From positions 23,572,672 through 23,636,671 of the forward strand of contig NC_089277.1 in NCBI RefSeq assembly GCF_963678975.1: a stretch of 64,000 nucleotides of DNA, read 5' to 3'. The stretch comes from Dysidea avara. Taxonomy: Eukaryota; Porifera; Demospongiae; Dictyoceratida; Dysideidae. This document shows positions 45,602 to 57,600 of the stretch, piece by piece (the first letter of the stretch is position 1; the number at the start of each line of letters is the position of its first letter). A program made the position numbers and the translations under genes. The notes under the pieces are model-generated. The model was not told the DNA's origin, ran no database searches, and was given only the letters and a program-made list of their open reading frames with translations.

Positions 45602-46330
45602 AAAATAATACACTGATTTACCAGCTCAAGTGTAGCTACTTGATGACAAGCATATACTGGACAGTAGCACAGCTCTTGGACTCACTCAAGTCAATGAAGT
45701 CATGTAGTAGCAGAGTACATGCAGTACTGTATGAATATGATGTACGTGTATTGTCAAGTTTATATATACACTACCACAGATTCTTCAACCAAGTCTGTTA
45801 TTAGCTATACAGGACTTGAACACATTCTTTATTGGAATGTTGTTTTGATAGAAACTTGTCTTATGTCTCTCAATTCTTCATGGAATTCTTACAATGTCTT
45901 TAGCAATGGTATTCTTAATCATGTGATACTATACCCTTGTATAGTATCACTGAGCTAGCTAGATGATTTTGATATAAAACTTGAACATGTACTAATACTG
46001 CAGTAATGCTAATTGATTTGGCTGTACAAGGTAAACACAGGATTATTGTTTTGTTTACTCACACATATTTAGAATGTTTCAATACAATGCAATATACACC
46101 ATGAAATCCATTCTATTTTTGGAAAACACACTGAATCTTTAGAATACAGCAATTAATGTAAATGTACATGCCATTCTTGCATGTACATGTTGTACATTTG
46201 GGAAATATGTATTGGTGCATCTTATAGCTCATCATTACTCAATTGCACTCCGGCCCCTGACTTGTATCCATCCATAAACCCCATGGATGATGATACACAT
46301 AGACATCACTTGGATAGAATTATCCCATCT
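45602..46330 (+). repeat. Segmental duplication, copy B
   Basis: Partner of 41811-42500. It starts 20 bases upstream of the pseudogene start codon, so it is probably that gene's promoter region duplicated. Small indels such as an extra TAAATGTACA near 46156 separate the copies. Confidence 0.75.
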
Positions 46331-46395
46331 AACATAGATGACTACACTAGCAGGTGGACAGCTACATTATTTGCAATCAGTATTCAGATTCAAGA
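46310..46395 (-). pseudogene. Third fragment of the short-chain-collagen-like family
   Basis: ATAGAATTATCCCATCTAAC and GCAGGTGGACAGCTACATTA match the part of the intact gene encoding CACPPAAGVTYVRWGNS. Only about 85 bp remain. It lies head to tail with the 44.8 kb pseudogene, next to duplication copy B, showing that the family expanded as a cluster. Confidence 0.6.
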
Positions 46396-47503
46396 GAATG
46401 TTAAAAGACACTACTCATGCAGCTGAAAACTAGAGATATTATCATGAACCATGTGTAATGGTTCATAATAAAGATTTTGTTTTCCAAAATCCTATAATAG
46501 AACATTCACCTAAACACCACCATTCCAACCTTACAAAAAGGCGTAGAAGTTAATTTGGAAGAAGTTTAGGTTCACTAGTGATCATGAAGTCTAAAGGACC
46601 TGATAAAAGTATGTATACCTTTCAAAAAATTGAAATCTACCATTTTGAGCCATTTTGTTCATCCTCCCATTCTGATTATTATTTTATTATTATTTTTCCA
46701 CAGGGCTTGGTATCACAGTTGTGTGGCTATAGTTTACACAAAGACTGCATGACATGTACACTACCACACAGAAACCATTGTATAGTATCCCATGTATACC
46801 TATGCAAAAACAGCTTGGCTGAGATGCAAGCTATCCATTGATGGTTTCATGATCGAGAGCAGTACAATTAATGTGAATCCTTACCAAATGTCCCCTGTGT
46901 CAAATCCTGTATAGCTAGTAGTCTACCATGCCATGTGGTGAAGAAGATACATTACAGATGAAACTTTTGCTAATACCACCTATCCATGGTACAGGATAAT
47001 ATGCACTTTTTCACTAACGTAGTTTCTATTGTACTGTATTATCATGATGCATTCTCCATAATGCACTACTGGCATTAACACCCACATACTATTACATATT
47101 TATAATTTGTCATAATGAAAAGCAACTATACACAATACAGAAATGCTAGAAAATTAAATGTCTAATAGCTGGGTACACATATGGATGTGTTCTGTTACTG
47201 CTGTGTGCGTAAAATTATTGTTTCACAATCTGAATTATGTGTAACAGCTATCTTGCTTCACAACAACAATTTGATATACCATAACAGTTAGATTATGCAC
47301 ATAGAAAAAAATCCAGAAGACACAGGAATTTGTAGTGGTTAAAAACAACATCCACCACACCAGATACACTGGCACTTGTGTACATATACGTATCAATTCT
47401 GTACAAATACCATCTGTGCAAGTATGAGCCTGTGTGCATGCGTGCTGCTGTATACATATGGTACTGCTATAATATTTATACCAGTTACTTTTGATGTAAA
47501 TAG
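46396..47503. other. Intergenic, no supported gene
   Basis: AT-rich, with no domain-bearing frame, RNA gene or terminal repeats recognised. The 87-codon frame at 46578 is low complexity. Confidence 0.45.
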
Positions 47504-47714
47504 TAGTGTTGTGAACCTATAAAACCGGTATGAAAAAAACTGGTTATTAACCAGTATACAGTCTAGGTCAAGTCAGTTACTGGCAAAGAAGCCTTTAAAC
47601 CAGTTTTGCCCACCCATCTGGTAAACCATAAATTACCGCTGCCGACAAGTGTTAACGTCTCTTATTGGCAACCAGTTAACCAGTTTTGAATTTGCTATCA
47701 GGTTCACAGCAACA
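47504..47714. mobile_element. hAT-like MITE, 211 bp
   Basis: Ends TAGTGTTGTGAACCT and AGGTTCACAGCAACA, inner words CTGGTTA and TAACCAG. Flanks GTAAATAG and ATAAATAG agree at 7 of 8 positions, fitting an 8 bp duplication. Noncoding. Confidence 0.65.
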
Positions 47715-47722
47715 ATAAATAG

Positions 47723-48889
47723 AGACAGATTTTCCATGTATCAACAGTTTGTAATTGACACATGATGATAACAGGATAAGCAGCTGTTGGTATGTGCGTA
47801 CTTATGTAATTAAGACATCCATCGGTGTAAGATATATACAGTACATATGTGTGTGTGTGTGTTTGCTGCGAATAATAATACCAAGAGGACATTTCTGTAG
47901 AATATGATAAATACATTGAAGTTTCTTAGTTTACTAGAGTAGTATATTCTCAGTATATGGAACAGTTAATAATTTACTTTTTTAGTAGTAAAGCTGCATT
48001 CACTGATGTTTTACTGAGAGTTTAAAACTTAGCAAAACAACAAGTTCCATATACTAAAAGTTACTGATATTTTACTATCAGTATAACCAGGTACAACTAC
48101 AGTAAAGCAGCTTAACGATTTAGTAAACTAAGAACCTTTAAGCAGTGATTATATCCAGAGTGTCTGCACTTTAGTTTCATTTGATATGCACAGATTGCAC
48201 AGAGATACATTCTTACTCTTCATATAAGTGTAAAATTTTATCTGGCATAAGAGAATTAGACAAAAGAACAGAAAGCTGAAACCAAGTTTTCTACACAAAA
48301 CACTTTGTACTCAAGAATTCAACAATGCAATGTCCAACTCTTTAATCCAAATCTTTACCAAAGAAAGTTGGTCCGTTTCTTCAGTAGACTATATGGTTAC
48401 CTCTAGAAACAAGTATGCTGTGGCTGTATCCTGGCTAGAAGTGGTGTCATTGTCTTCTTGTAAAGGCATATAAAATTCAAGAGAACAGCATGGTTCATAG
48501 CAACACCATTTCCTTTCACAACACCCCATATATAAGAGAACGTATATACACTATTTACAAGTAAGAGTTCTTATAAAATATCCTATAGTTATAGCTATAA
48601 CACATACTCTGGATTTACTTGAGTACCGTAAAGAGCTTTACCACTTACACAAGTTTCAAATGCCTGCAAAGTTGCATTTGATAGTAGAATAAATTCTCAG
48701 TGCTTGCACTTGTGATGATTCAACAATGCATACAGATGTGTCATAGCATCTCTTTCTAAAGTATGTGTACATAAACGGTGTGGAAATAACCTACTATACT
48801 GTAAATATGTATCAATAAAGTCCACTGATTATGTATGCAGAACAAAAATGTCTAGCAATTCAGTCTTCACAACAGCATAACTGTAACAA
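47723..48889. other. Intergenic with a probable foldback near 47.93-48.14 kb
   Basis: TTTCTTAGTTTACTA (about 47923) and TAGTAAACTAAGAAC (about 48121) are inverted, with GTATATGGAAC / GTTCCATATAC inside, indicating a MITE of about 210 bp. The rest shows nothing supported. Confidence 0.5.
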
Positions 48890-49621
48890 GATTACTGCAT
48901 ATACAACTGAGCTTCTTTCACCAGAACAGACTCATCACCAAATATCTGATCATAACAAATCCTAGCTTCAATATCTTCAGTATTGGTTAATGGTAACTGA
49001 TGGAAGAACCACAGCAGGTTGGGTTGTGTACAACAAGTGTTCTTACTCCCACAACCTTTACTGTCCCATAAAAGGTCAGCTGTAAAATAAGTAGCAACCT
49101 GTGTTCTACCACTAGAGCCTGATTCATGGTAGTAATGATCACCCACAAAGGGTAGAGTTGTCCACGATCCTTTGAACAAGGACAAGTTAATGCCTTGTGA
49201 CTAGCATACTCTGGATTCACACTAAGGCCTACTCCATAGGACCAGATGTGCTTCCTTGGAGCACTAAAAGTAATGGAGATGCCATCCAAGTATGGAAGAT
49301 CAATGGACAATTGGTAAGGACCACCCATCATGCAGGAGTTCCCTTCTGAATATCTATCATCATTCCACATAATCTACTGTATAGAATGTGGTGGGCAGGG
49401 AAAAGAGTGGAGAAACAACCTGCAAAGTCATTGTGAGGTCTACAAGCAGCAACAGTAGTAGCAATCTGCATGGACAACCTCCCTTCGCAGGGTTAACATC
49501 AGCTATCTCTTTTCCCTGCCCACCTCCCTCAGCTATCTCATCAGCAACAGTAGTAGCAATCTGCATGATCCAACCTTTCTCTCCACCACATTCTAGTGTC
49601 ATGTCACAGTACACAAAGTGA
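48890..49621 (-). pseudogene. Remnant of a sponge-type secreted Cys-rich protein (ECGGEKGW family)
   Basis: Blocks on the minus strand: CDMTLECGGEKGWIMQIA, GGPYQLSIDLPYLDGISITF, RKHIWSYGVGLS, LTCPC, PFVGDHYYHESGSSG, GCGSKNTCCTQPNLLWFFHQ and LPLTNTEDIEARICYD, ending ALYMQ-like at 48892. The CGSxNTCC...PWF...LP...DDIE.RIC pattern is shared by a large family of secreted sponge and cnidarian proteins whose function I do not know. Frame changes occur near 49372 and 49170. A block of about 94 bp containing GCAACAGTAGTAGCAATCTG is tandemly duplicated (49447 and 49541). Confidence 0.65.
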
Positions 49622-50309
49622 ACATCATCACTCTTTACAATGTAATAACCAGAATTATTACAAGAGGCTGGGTTTAGCTGGTAAATATCTCTGCAAGACT
49701 TTTCTGGCTGTGTATAGTAGAAAAGCCATATCGGTTACAGTCAGTATTAGCCATCACCACTCCCCAATTAATAATGACAACACCAAGTATGGTCATGCAT
49801 GTTAACAGTCACTACCTAGAACTTCTCAATACTAACATTACTGTATTACATATTTAATACTGTATATACTTGGTTAAATGCCGCGACATTTATACCTTAG
49901 TTCTACTCAAAAATGATGTTTAAGCTATTATTTTCAAAATAGATTAAGGTACCACTCAAGTGCGGTTACTATTTGAAGGTGTACATGTGATGGTGTGAAA
50001 TCTATATATACATACATAAGTACATAAACAGTACTACATAAGTTACTGTAAGATTTCTACAAACTGCAATAGTACTTCTCCCACTGCCATTAACAAGCAA
50101 ATAAACCATAAAATTTACCAGTACTCTTTTTATTGTGCAGCTGTCAGACAGGTGGTACTATTAATACTTATATTACTGTTTATCATATTCAGCTATTACC
50201 AAAAACACACTGTGTATACACATGTGTAACAACTCGATACTGTATGCAAGTAAACAAGAAGGCTTAGCAACATTGTTGGACTAATACAAAGTTACATTGT
50301 CCAGTTTAC

Positions 50310-50580
50310 TGCACGTAAAAACAAGCTTCTTTTACTAAAACAGATTCATCTCCATAATGTTGATCATAACAGATCCTAGCCTCAATATCATCACCATGAG
50401 TTAATGGTAACTGACAGTAGAACCACGGCAAATCAGGGTCCACACAACAAGTATTCTTACTTCCACAACCTTTACCAGGGTCACTTGTACAATAAGTGTT
50501 AAATTGTATTCCACCAGTAGTGCCTGATTCATAGTAGTAATGATCATGAATAAATGGTACTCATCTGAACATTTAATAGG
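50310..50580 (-). pseudogene. Second, shorter remnant of the ECGGEKGW family
   Basis: Only the C-terminal block: HDHYYYESGTTGGIQFNTYC, KGCGSKNTCCVDPDLPWFYC, QLPLTHGDDIEARICYDQ and ESVLVKEACFYVQ, followed by a stop. The N-terminal part is absent. It lies 0.7 kb beyond the fuller copy and on the same strand, so it is a tandem paralogue. Confidence 0.65.
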
Positions 50581-50599
50581 CAAGCAAAGCCTTGAACAT

Positions 50600-53500
50600 T
50601 AGATTTGATAAATGTGACCAAAACTATACTGTACATTTGGATACAAGCAAATTTGTGGGAATACTCAATTTATGTCATAAATCTCTGGAAGACAATTGTG
50701 CATATAATTATGTATACATTAGCTACCTGTAAATTGTTAAACGTACACACACGTAGACACACAGAGTAGTACTGTATACACCTGACTATACAAGTACACA
50801 AACACACTCACATACGATAATGCCATATACATGCATTATAGTAAGTACAAGCTGTAGCTAGTTCTAACAGATTAGCCAGATGCAATAGCTGTACACACAA
50901 GTGCGATGCCCTAGGACAAGAAGTACATAATAAACAAAATTATTGCTAGCTATCAGACAGTACCCAGTAACCAAGTGTACAGGTCACAACTAGTATTACG
51001 TTGCAAGTATAGGTGAATTACCAACAAGTGTGGGTGCCATGAGGAACGAAAGGGAATTTTTAACCCGTAAGACAGGCACAACTGCATGAGGGACAAGTAA
51101 TGAAAGACACTGGGATGGATAGCCATATAGGTTAATGCAGGGGGTAGGCCAAGAACCTAGGAATAAGTTTCGGAACATTGCTGCATTAATTCCAAAGCAC
51201 TGATAACAGTACATACATTCATACACCATAGGAGGATTTTAGTTCTACAATATATTGCTTTCCTCCACATGCATACACAGCTATGTGTATTGACTCTTGA
51301 GATGAGTTCTGAGTATACAAAACCTTCTGTAAAAACTTTTGATAACTGTTTACACAATTATTTCTAATTACAACCACTGCAACAAGAAATCCAATATTTG
51401 GGACCAATTTGCTAAACCTATAACTATTTACAATTTTGCATAATGTGCTTTATTTTGAACATTTTGGGAAACACAGAGAATTTTTATGAGCATAGAAAAC
51501 ATGCACACTATTAATGGCTTGTGAGTTCTATACTTTTGGGAATCAAGGAGCATCTTTTTAAGTATGCAATTTGTATGTATTTAGAAACATGATACAAACA
51601 TACTTTGTGTAAAGTGATATATCATTATTAATTGTTATTTTCTTTATGGCATAGTCATGCTATAGTCCAAAACAACTATCCTATATCCAGGATGGTAAGA
51701 CTGGGTGGTAGGGGGAATAACATTGAAGACACACTATGTACGCGGTATTTTCTTGAATAGTAACTCTATCCAGTGCTGTTTAAAAAGGAATGTATATGCT
51801 CATCACTGTTTGACATCACTTTGTTAGGCTGACATCACCTACCACAGTATAAATACAATGCATAATTAATATTATGGACTTGCCATGCCATTGGCCTCCT
51901 TTGTGTCCCGTTTCTTTCTCCACTAGCTAGTGGAGGTGTTAATTCAAGGGTAGCATGTCTATGGTATCTTGAGCTAACCATTGTGTTTATAACAGCTAAT
52001 GATTGAATTGGTATTTTTCAGATTGTTCTTTGCTGTATAACGAGCAAAGGGATTGGAAAACGAGCAGTACTGTTACTGTGTTTCCAGAACAACCCTCCTC
52101 AATGTCTTATATCTGACAACTAAAATATAAGGATCAGTGTCATTTTAAACATAACATAAATTCTGTTTTTTTTTTGTACTGTTTGTAAAGTATAGGGTTG
52201 AGCTTTTTATGTTTACATTTACGAATATCTGTGAATGAAAGGTTATACCTGTTATTATTAGACAACTATCCCTCGAACCTGCAAGGAGGCTAACAGTAAG
52301 CCTGTGAAGCAGGGAGACAGAAACCTGTAACTGAAAACTGTAATGAAACACAGCAGATGAAATCTTCCATCATTCTTACCATTGCCACCCAGTTGATGAA
52401 ATACCTCCTGCAGGAGCCAGTCAGAATTATGATTTATATAGCATGTTCACAGCCTGTTAACACTGTTCAGTATGTTTTAAACACTGTTTACTATGACTAT
52501 TGGAGGTGACTGGCAACGTATTGTATACATAGAAAACACTGTGGATGACTGAGAAGAAAAATGTGCACTGGGTAGCCGATGTGTGCCATTATACTGCATG
52601 CTTTCCTTAAGGCTCATCAGCACTTGAGGAGATGTGTACCACTGAAGTCCCCTTATAATTTGCCACTGCTCTCAGCAGACTACACAGACAATCCATGCAC
52701 ATAGCTGAACACTACAACATAGTTTATTAATTATCAGCGTTAGGTCAACTAAAGTGATGTAACAGCTGAAGTAATGTATGGTACGAACAAGTGGACCAAC
52801 ACCTGGAGCAACCACAAGTGGACCATCACCTGGAGCAACCTTACCAACATGCTTGTTGTTTCTGTATTGTTTTCACTAACAAGTAAACACAATTAAGGAC
52901 AGGCGCTCCCTACATTACTTTAATGAACAATATCGCTAACCAGCTGCCCATATAACACACATTAGTTATGTGACATCATCAGTTTCCAATCGCTATAATA
53001 TCTATGGCAGAACCTAGTTGAAAACAAAGCTGAATGACCACCTTCTTTTCCCACCTTATAGTCAGGAGAATTTTCAGACATAAAACTGATTTTATGATAC
53101 GTCCAGTGGCACATTTTCCATGATGCGGTATTCATGGGTTTACAATGCAAGGAAAATAATATATTGTAAATTAGAGTAGAGATCATAGAAAATAAAGAGT
53201 AATGAAATAAGGGAGGATGCCTACACCTGCAGCATGGACATTTAATCCTGATTAAATATATATACCCATGAACGAATTAGGGATTAAATGTCCACTAGGC
53301 AACCTCCCTTGTTTTACCACTTATTGATCCCTAATTGAACTTAAAAATATTTACTTATTTTGTAACACCATTATGTAACACTGTGTAATGGGCTGAACAT
53401 AGCTGAAAATGAAACATAATGGCCACTTCGCTATTTCAGTAATTGATAGTTGGGATGCACAATCAGATGAAAGCAATAAGCATGGCATCATTTTTTTTTC

Positions 53501-54050
53501 TATAATGCAGTATGCTCAAGTTCGCCAGTCAATCCTCTGCAATCAATCCAACCACAATGGAAAACCTAGACGATTCCTGTTACAAACATAGGGAGGCCAT
53601 CACACAGCACTACGACCAATTGACACCTTGCGCTGTCAGCAAAGACAAATGTGACTCACATTAAGGAGAACACATGTAAGTCCATAAAACATGCACTGTA
53701 CATATTGTGGTATGCCAAAAGGCATCTGTCAGTCTGAAGCAATGTTGAATAGTGAAAATATTTAGCCTGTACCCTTTGCTGTTATCAAGTTAAGTTTGTT
53801 TGAAGGCAGAGTCAGTCAGAAGAATATTCCACGGAATGATTTTTAAAAAATTAAAATAATTATAATTGTAGCAACCTATTGGAAGCTTTTCAGGTCATAC
53901 TGAAGACACTTTTGTACTTGGTTATACCTAACCAATACGGCCAAGGTGTCATGAGGTTAGATTTAGGGTGATAATTTTGCCCAAACCCTCTATATACAGT
54001 AAAATCGTACTGTAGGGTTTCACAATATTATAGTGGAAACCAGTCTTAAT
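50600..54050. other. Intergenic with dispersed repeats
   Basis: 51890-51960 (CCTTTGTGTCCCGTTTCTTT) and 53385-53460 (GCTGAACATAGCTGAAAATG, AATGGCCACTTCGC) recur diverged at 58495-58560 and 58800-58870, so one repeat family occupies both zones. A 20 bp inverted pair (GGACATTTAATCCTGATTAA and its complement) lies at 53236-53300. No gene is supported; the minus frame 50996-51229 has no domain. Confidence 0.45.
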
Positions 54051-54059
54051 CGCAACCAT

Positions 54060-54505
54060 TAGAGGTGCACCGATAAAGGATTTTTCCGATATGCTGATAT
54101 AATTTGCTTCAAAACTACTGATTCTGATACCGATGTTGTTAGTGTTGGGTTGCATCTGAACATAAAAGGTTTTCAGTATGGACACACTACAATAAATGTT
54201 AAAATATTATGACAAAAAGCTAAAAAGGTGGTTGCCAAAAAGTTTTTGCAAAAAGAAAAAAAAGGACATGTGAAAAAGGTGCTATTAAAAGGTCTGCGTA
54301 AAGAAAAAAACACCTTGACTTAGAATCGAACCTTGGTCACTGTAAAACAGCTCACATCTTTAACCTAATGCTTTACCCACTGTGCTACAGACAGGAAAAC
54401 TCAGCAATTATGGTACTTAAGTACAACATATCTACTTAAAGTCAACTTTTTACTGATACAGATATTACCGATACCGATAACAATATTTATATCAGTGCAC
54501 CTCTA
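54060..54505. mobile_element. hAT-type MITE, 446 bp, with internal tRNA-like promoter
   Basis: Ends TAGAGGTGCACCGATAA and TATCAGTGCACCTCTA. The flanks GCAACCAT and GTAACCAT differ at one base (8 bp duplication). Inside, on the minus strand at about 54325-54400, TAGCACAGTGGGTAAAGC resembles a tRNA A-box and GGTTCGATTCT a B-box, spaced as in a tRNA gene, but the T-stem and anticodon stem pair poorly. A tRNA-derived SINE piece or captured tRNA gene seems likely. Confidence 0.75.
54325..54400 (-). repeat. tRNA-like sequence (SINE head?) inside the hAT MITE
   Basis: A-box and B-box consensus blocks about 40 bases apart. The weak stems argue against a working tRNA. It could drive RNA polymerase III transcription across the MITE. 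Confidence 0.45.
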
Positions 54506-54669
54506 GTAACCATACCCTTAGCAATGTAGCTAACTTCCTTACATGGTAGTTTGCATGAACAAAATCATCCCAAAGGTACTAGTTACAATTAACCACCTCG
54601 GGCTGGTTCCACTGTTTACGTATGTAAGTAAAAACCACAGAAAGTGAAACTACAATTGTACAAAAATAT

Positions 54670-57600
54670 TCATGTCACCATAGCTCTTATTTCTGTTACA
54701 GAATTCGTTTCATTTTTACTATTTTCTTCAAGACTACTGTTCAATACATCTTCAGCTTCACTATAATCATCTGACATTAAATCAGTTTGGACAGTGTGGT
54801 AACCTTCTTGTTCACGGCTGACTGGAGCATCCAGACACTTCCACTCACAGAACAGCGAGGAGATGTAGTTACTCCAATATTTCTTTGCCATGATGGACTC
54901 TGATGGTGACGCTTGTTTAGGAGTTAATATGGTGAACATTATCACTCCAATTAAGATCATGAAGAATGACAAGAAATAGATGATAGTAAACTAAAGAATA
55001 TAAACAGCAAACATGTAAAAATATTACATACGTACACAAATGTATTAGACATACAGTGCACAGTAGCAATGGCATTTTAAACATCATTTATTGTACATAC
55101 ATTAATTTAAATGACTAGAGCAGTTTATTCACTTTTGTCTACATTTTTAGAATTCCTTACATACTCAAACATTTGCTTTAAACTCTACAGGCGGCATGTT
55201 ACAATAAATATCACTGGTACCACATTCGGAAAATACGTATGCAGATACCAGGAGCAGGGCCCCAGCCTGAAATGGGCCACAGGGGGCCCCATTAAGTGCC
55301 CCTTGAATACCTGCTAAAAAGATCAATATACTCTATTAGAGCAGTCAAAATCTAGATGCTCTAATAGAGCAGTCACAGTATTCTTTGAGGAACAGTGTAG
55401 CAAGCTATGTATGTAGTTCTAAATAAGAAGATATAGTTGGTGAGGGGCAGCTATTGTCATTGTCAACACGTAATGACCTGTTTTCCAGCTTACGGCTAGG
55501 CTGAAGTTGTGATTCAGAGTGGAACTCTCCTTGCACCAGGGGCCCCACTTTAACTCTTTGCTGCCCTGGGCCCCTTAATTTCTGTGGGCGGCCCTGACCA
55601 GGAGTGCATCAAATATGTTATGATAAGGTAAATATAGCATACTCCATACACTTCTAACATTACAAAATTTGACATGACATATTACGTTAATGATGAAATA
55701 ATTGTTCTTACACAACAGGGATGCACAGAATGGGTTGCTACTTCATTGTGTTATGTGAAGACAATAAAGCTGTATTTTAGGAAGGTCATGGAGTCGAGAA
55801 TAAACTTACAATAGTAGACTGGGTAATGTTGCATTGTTATTGACTAAACAATAGTTATCCAGTTCTACATGTGCTGCCACTCTTTTGTCATGTCGTTTTA
55901 CTTCATTTCTATATCTCCGCTTCATGGTGCTAGTATTATGATGCTATTGAGCATGCGTCTCTACAAAACAATAAGCAGTTTTAAAGGTTCTTTTTTATAG
56001 TACATAACAGCCATGTTTGAATTCACATCTTTACATAATGATATCCCTTGTCCATAAGGTTTGACACTCTCCAGCTGAAGTACATAGGTCAGTCATTTGA
56101 ATTATATACTGTATATTGGTGCAACCCTGTAAATAGCTGCATCACTCACTTTATAATTGAACAGGAATAATCCCCAACAGAGGTTGTATACATTTCCAGT
56201 CAATATGGACAGGTTGACTAGTGTAGCACTGGAGTACTTCATTGTAATGGGAGACATGACATAGAAACAGTATAAACAAAGTGCAAACCCAACATAGAAC
56301 AGCACTAGAAAAAGAAAGTACACACGTAAATATCCAGCGTAGTACCATATACTGTAGAATGTAAGGCTACGTGGAACTTTGAGACCCTTTACCAATAGGA
56401 CCACAGTCTTGTTCAAATAGCTAAAAGTTCATTTGTCATTTGTGTCATGGTTATCATAAAACAATAAAGCATTACTTACAAATTGGTATCTAGTAGTTAA
56501 TTTTTATTCACCATTTTACAACTGTTATAATAGAATGCCCAAATACTCTAATAGAATAGTCATTTAGTGTCCACACTCGTACAACTTAAATTCCACTGCA
56601 TATTCAAATTATCATACACTACAGCAGAACCTCAGTAGTTATCCAACCCTTTGGTATTCTGAAAAGTTTGCAGCATGTAAAATCACCTTAAAATAATGTA
56701 TTTAACACTTTTACAAGCAATGAAATTTTTGACTACTCTAATAGAACAACCAATAATAATAGAATAATCAGAGTTTGAATGTTTGAGTTGGATAACTGAG
56801 GTCCCACTGTAGTTCATTAGAGTTTGCAATTGTCACAGTTAGTGTGCTAAGATGAGAGCAATGTACATGTACAACGCTGAACTAGTTTTAGCGTGAAGCC
56901 CAGCCTAGTTCGTTATTAATTAATGACATAGTTTTGCAATGGTCAGCCACATTCGAAAGGGCACACAACATACTCCAATAGAATAGTTACCTGTACACAA
57001 TTATCTCTATACTACCCCACACTTACCAACTGGAATATTCCACTGCTGTTCCACTAGATGATGTCTGTCTAGGATAACCCTACAGAACAGCATCGCAATG
57101 ATAACATCATAGTTAGGGCATGAATGAATCTACTGAAATTCAACGAAGTTCATTAACTTTATTTGTTTTGTAATTGAACATTTGAACCAAAACATTCAGA
57201 CTGAACACCAACGTCAATCACCAGGTATGTACAGCTGGAAACACAAAATAATGTGACAAAAGCCCAAGGAAAATTGAAAAGGGATTTCCACTGCAACTAA
57301 GTGACTGTTCTATTAGTCTAAGAGTAGTTTCTGCTTTATTGGAGTATCTCGATCTTTTCGCCCAATTACAGTTCCCAAAGTGAGAAACCATTGCTTAAAT
57401 AATTAAGATAAGGGTCCTATTCCACGGTGGATCCCTGGCTTTGGAACCTAAAGTCTCAATTTCTTAACGTTGAAAGTAGTGCATCAAATTTAAAAAAGAT
57501 TTTCTGAAACCCCTGGAAAACCCCCTGGGTACATCCCTGTACTCCAGCTGTACAAAAATCTACTTCGCTTTTCTTTCACTTGTTTATTAACAAGTGCTTT

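Noticed and set aside
50996-51229. 77-codon minus frame with hydrophobic segment
   Set aside because: No domain, no splice support, and no repeat partner found.
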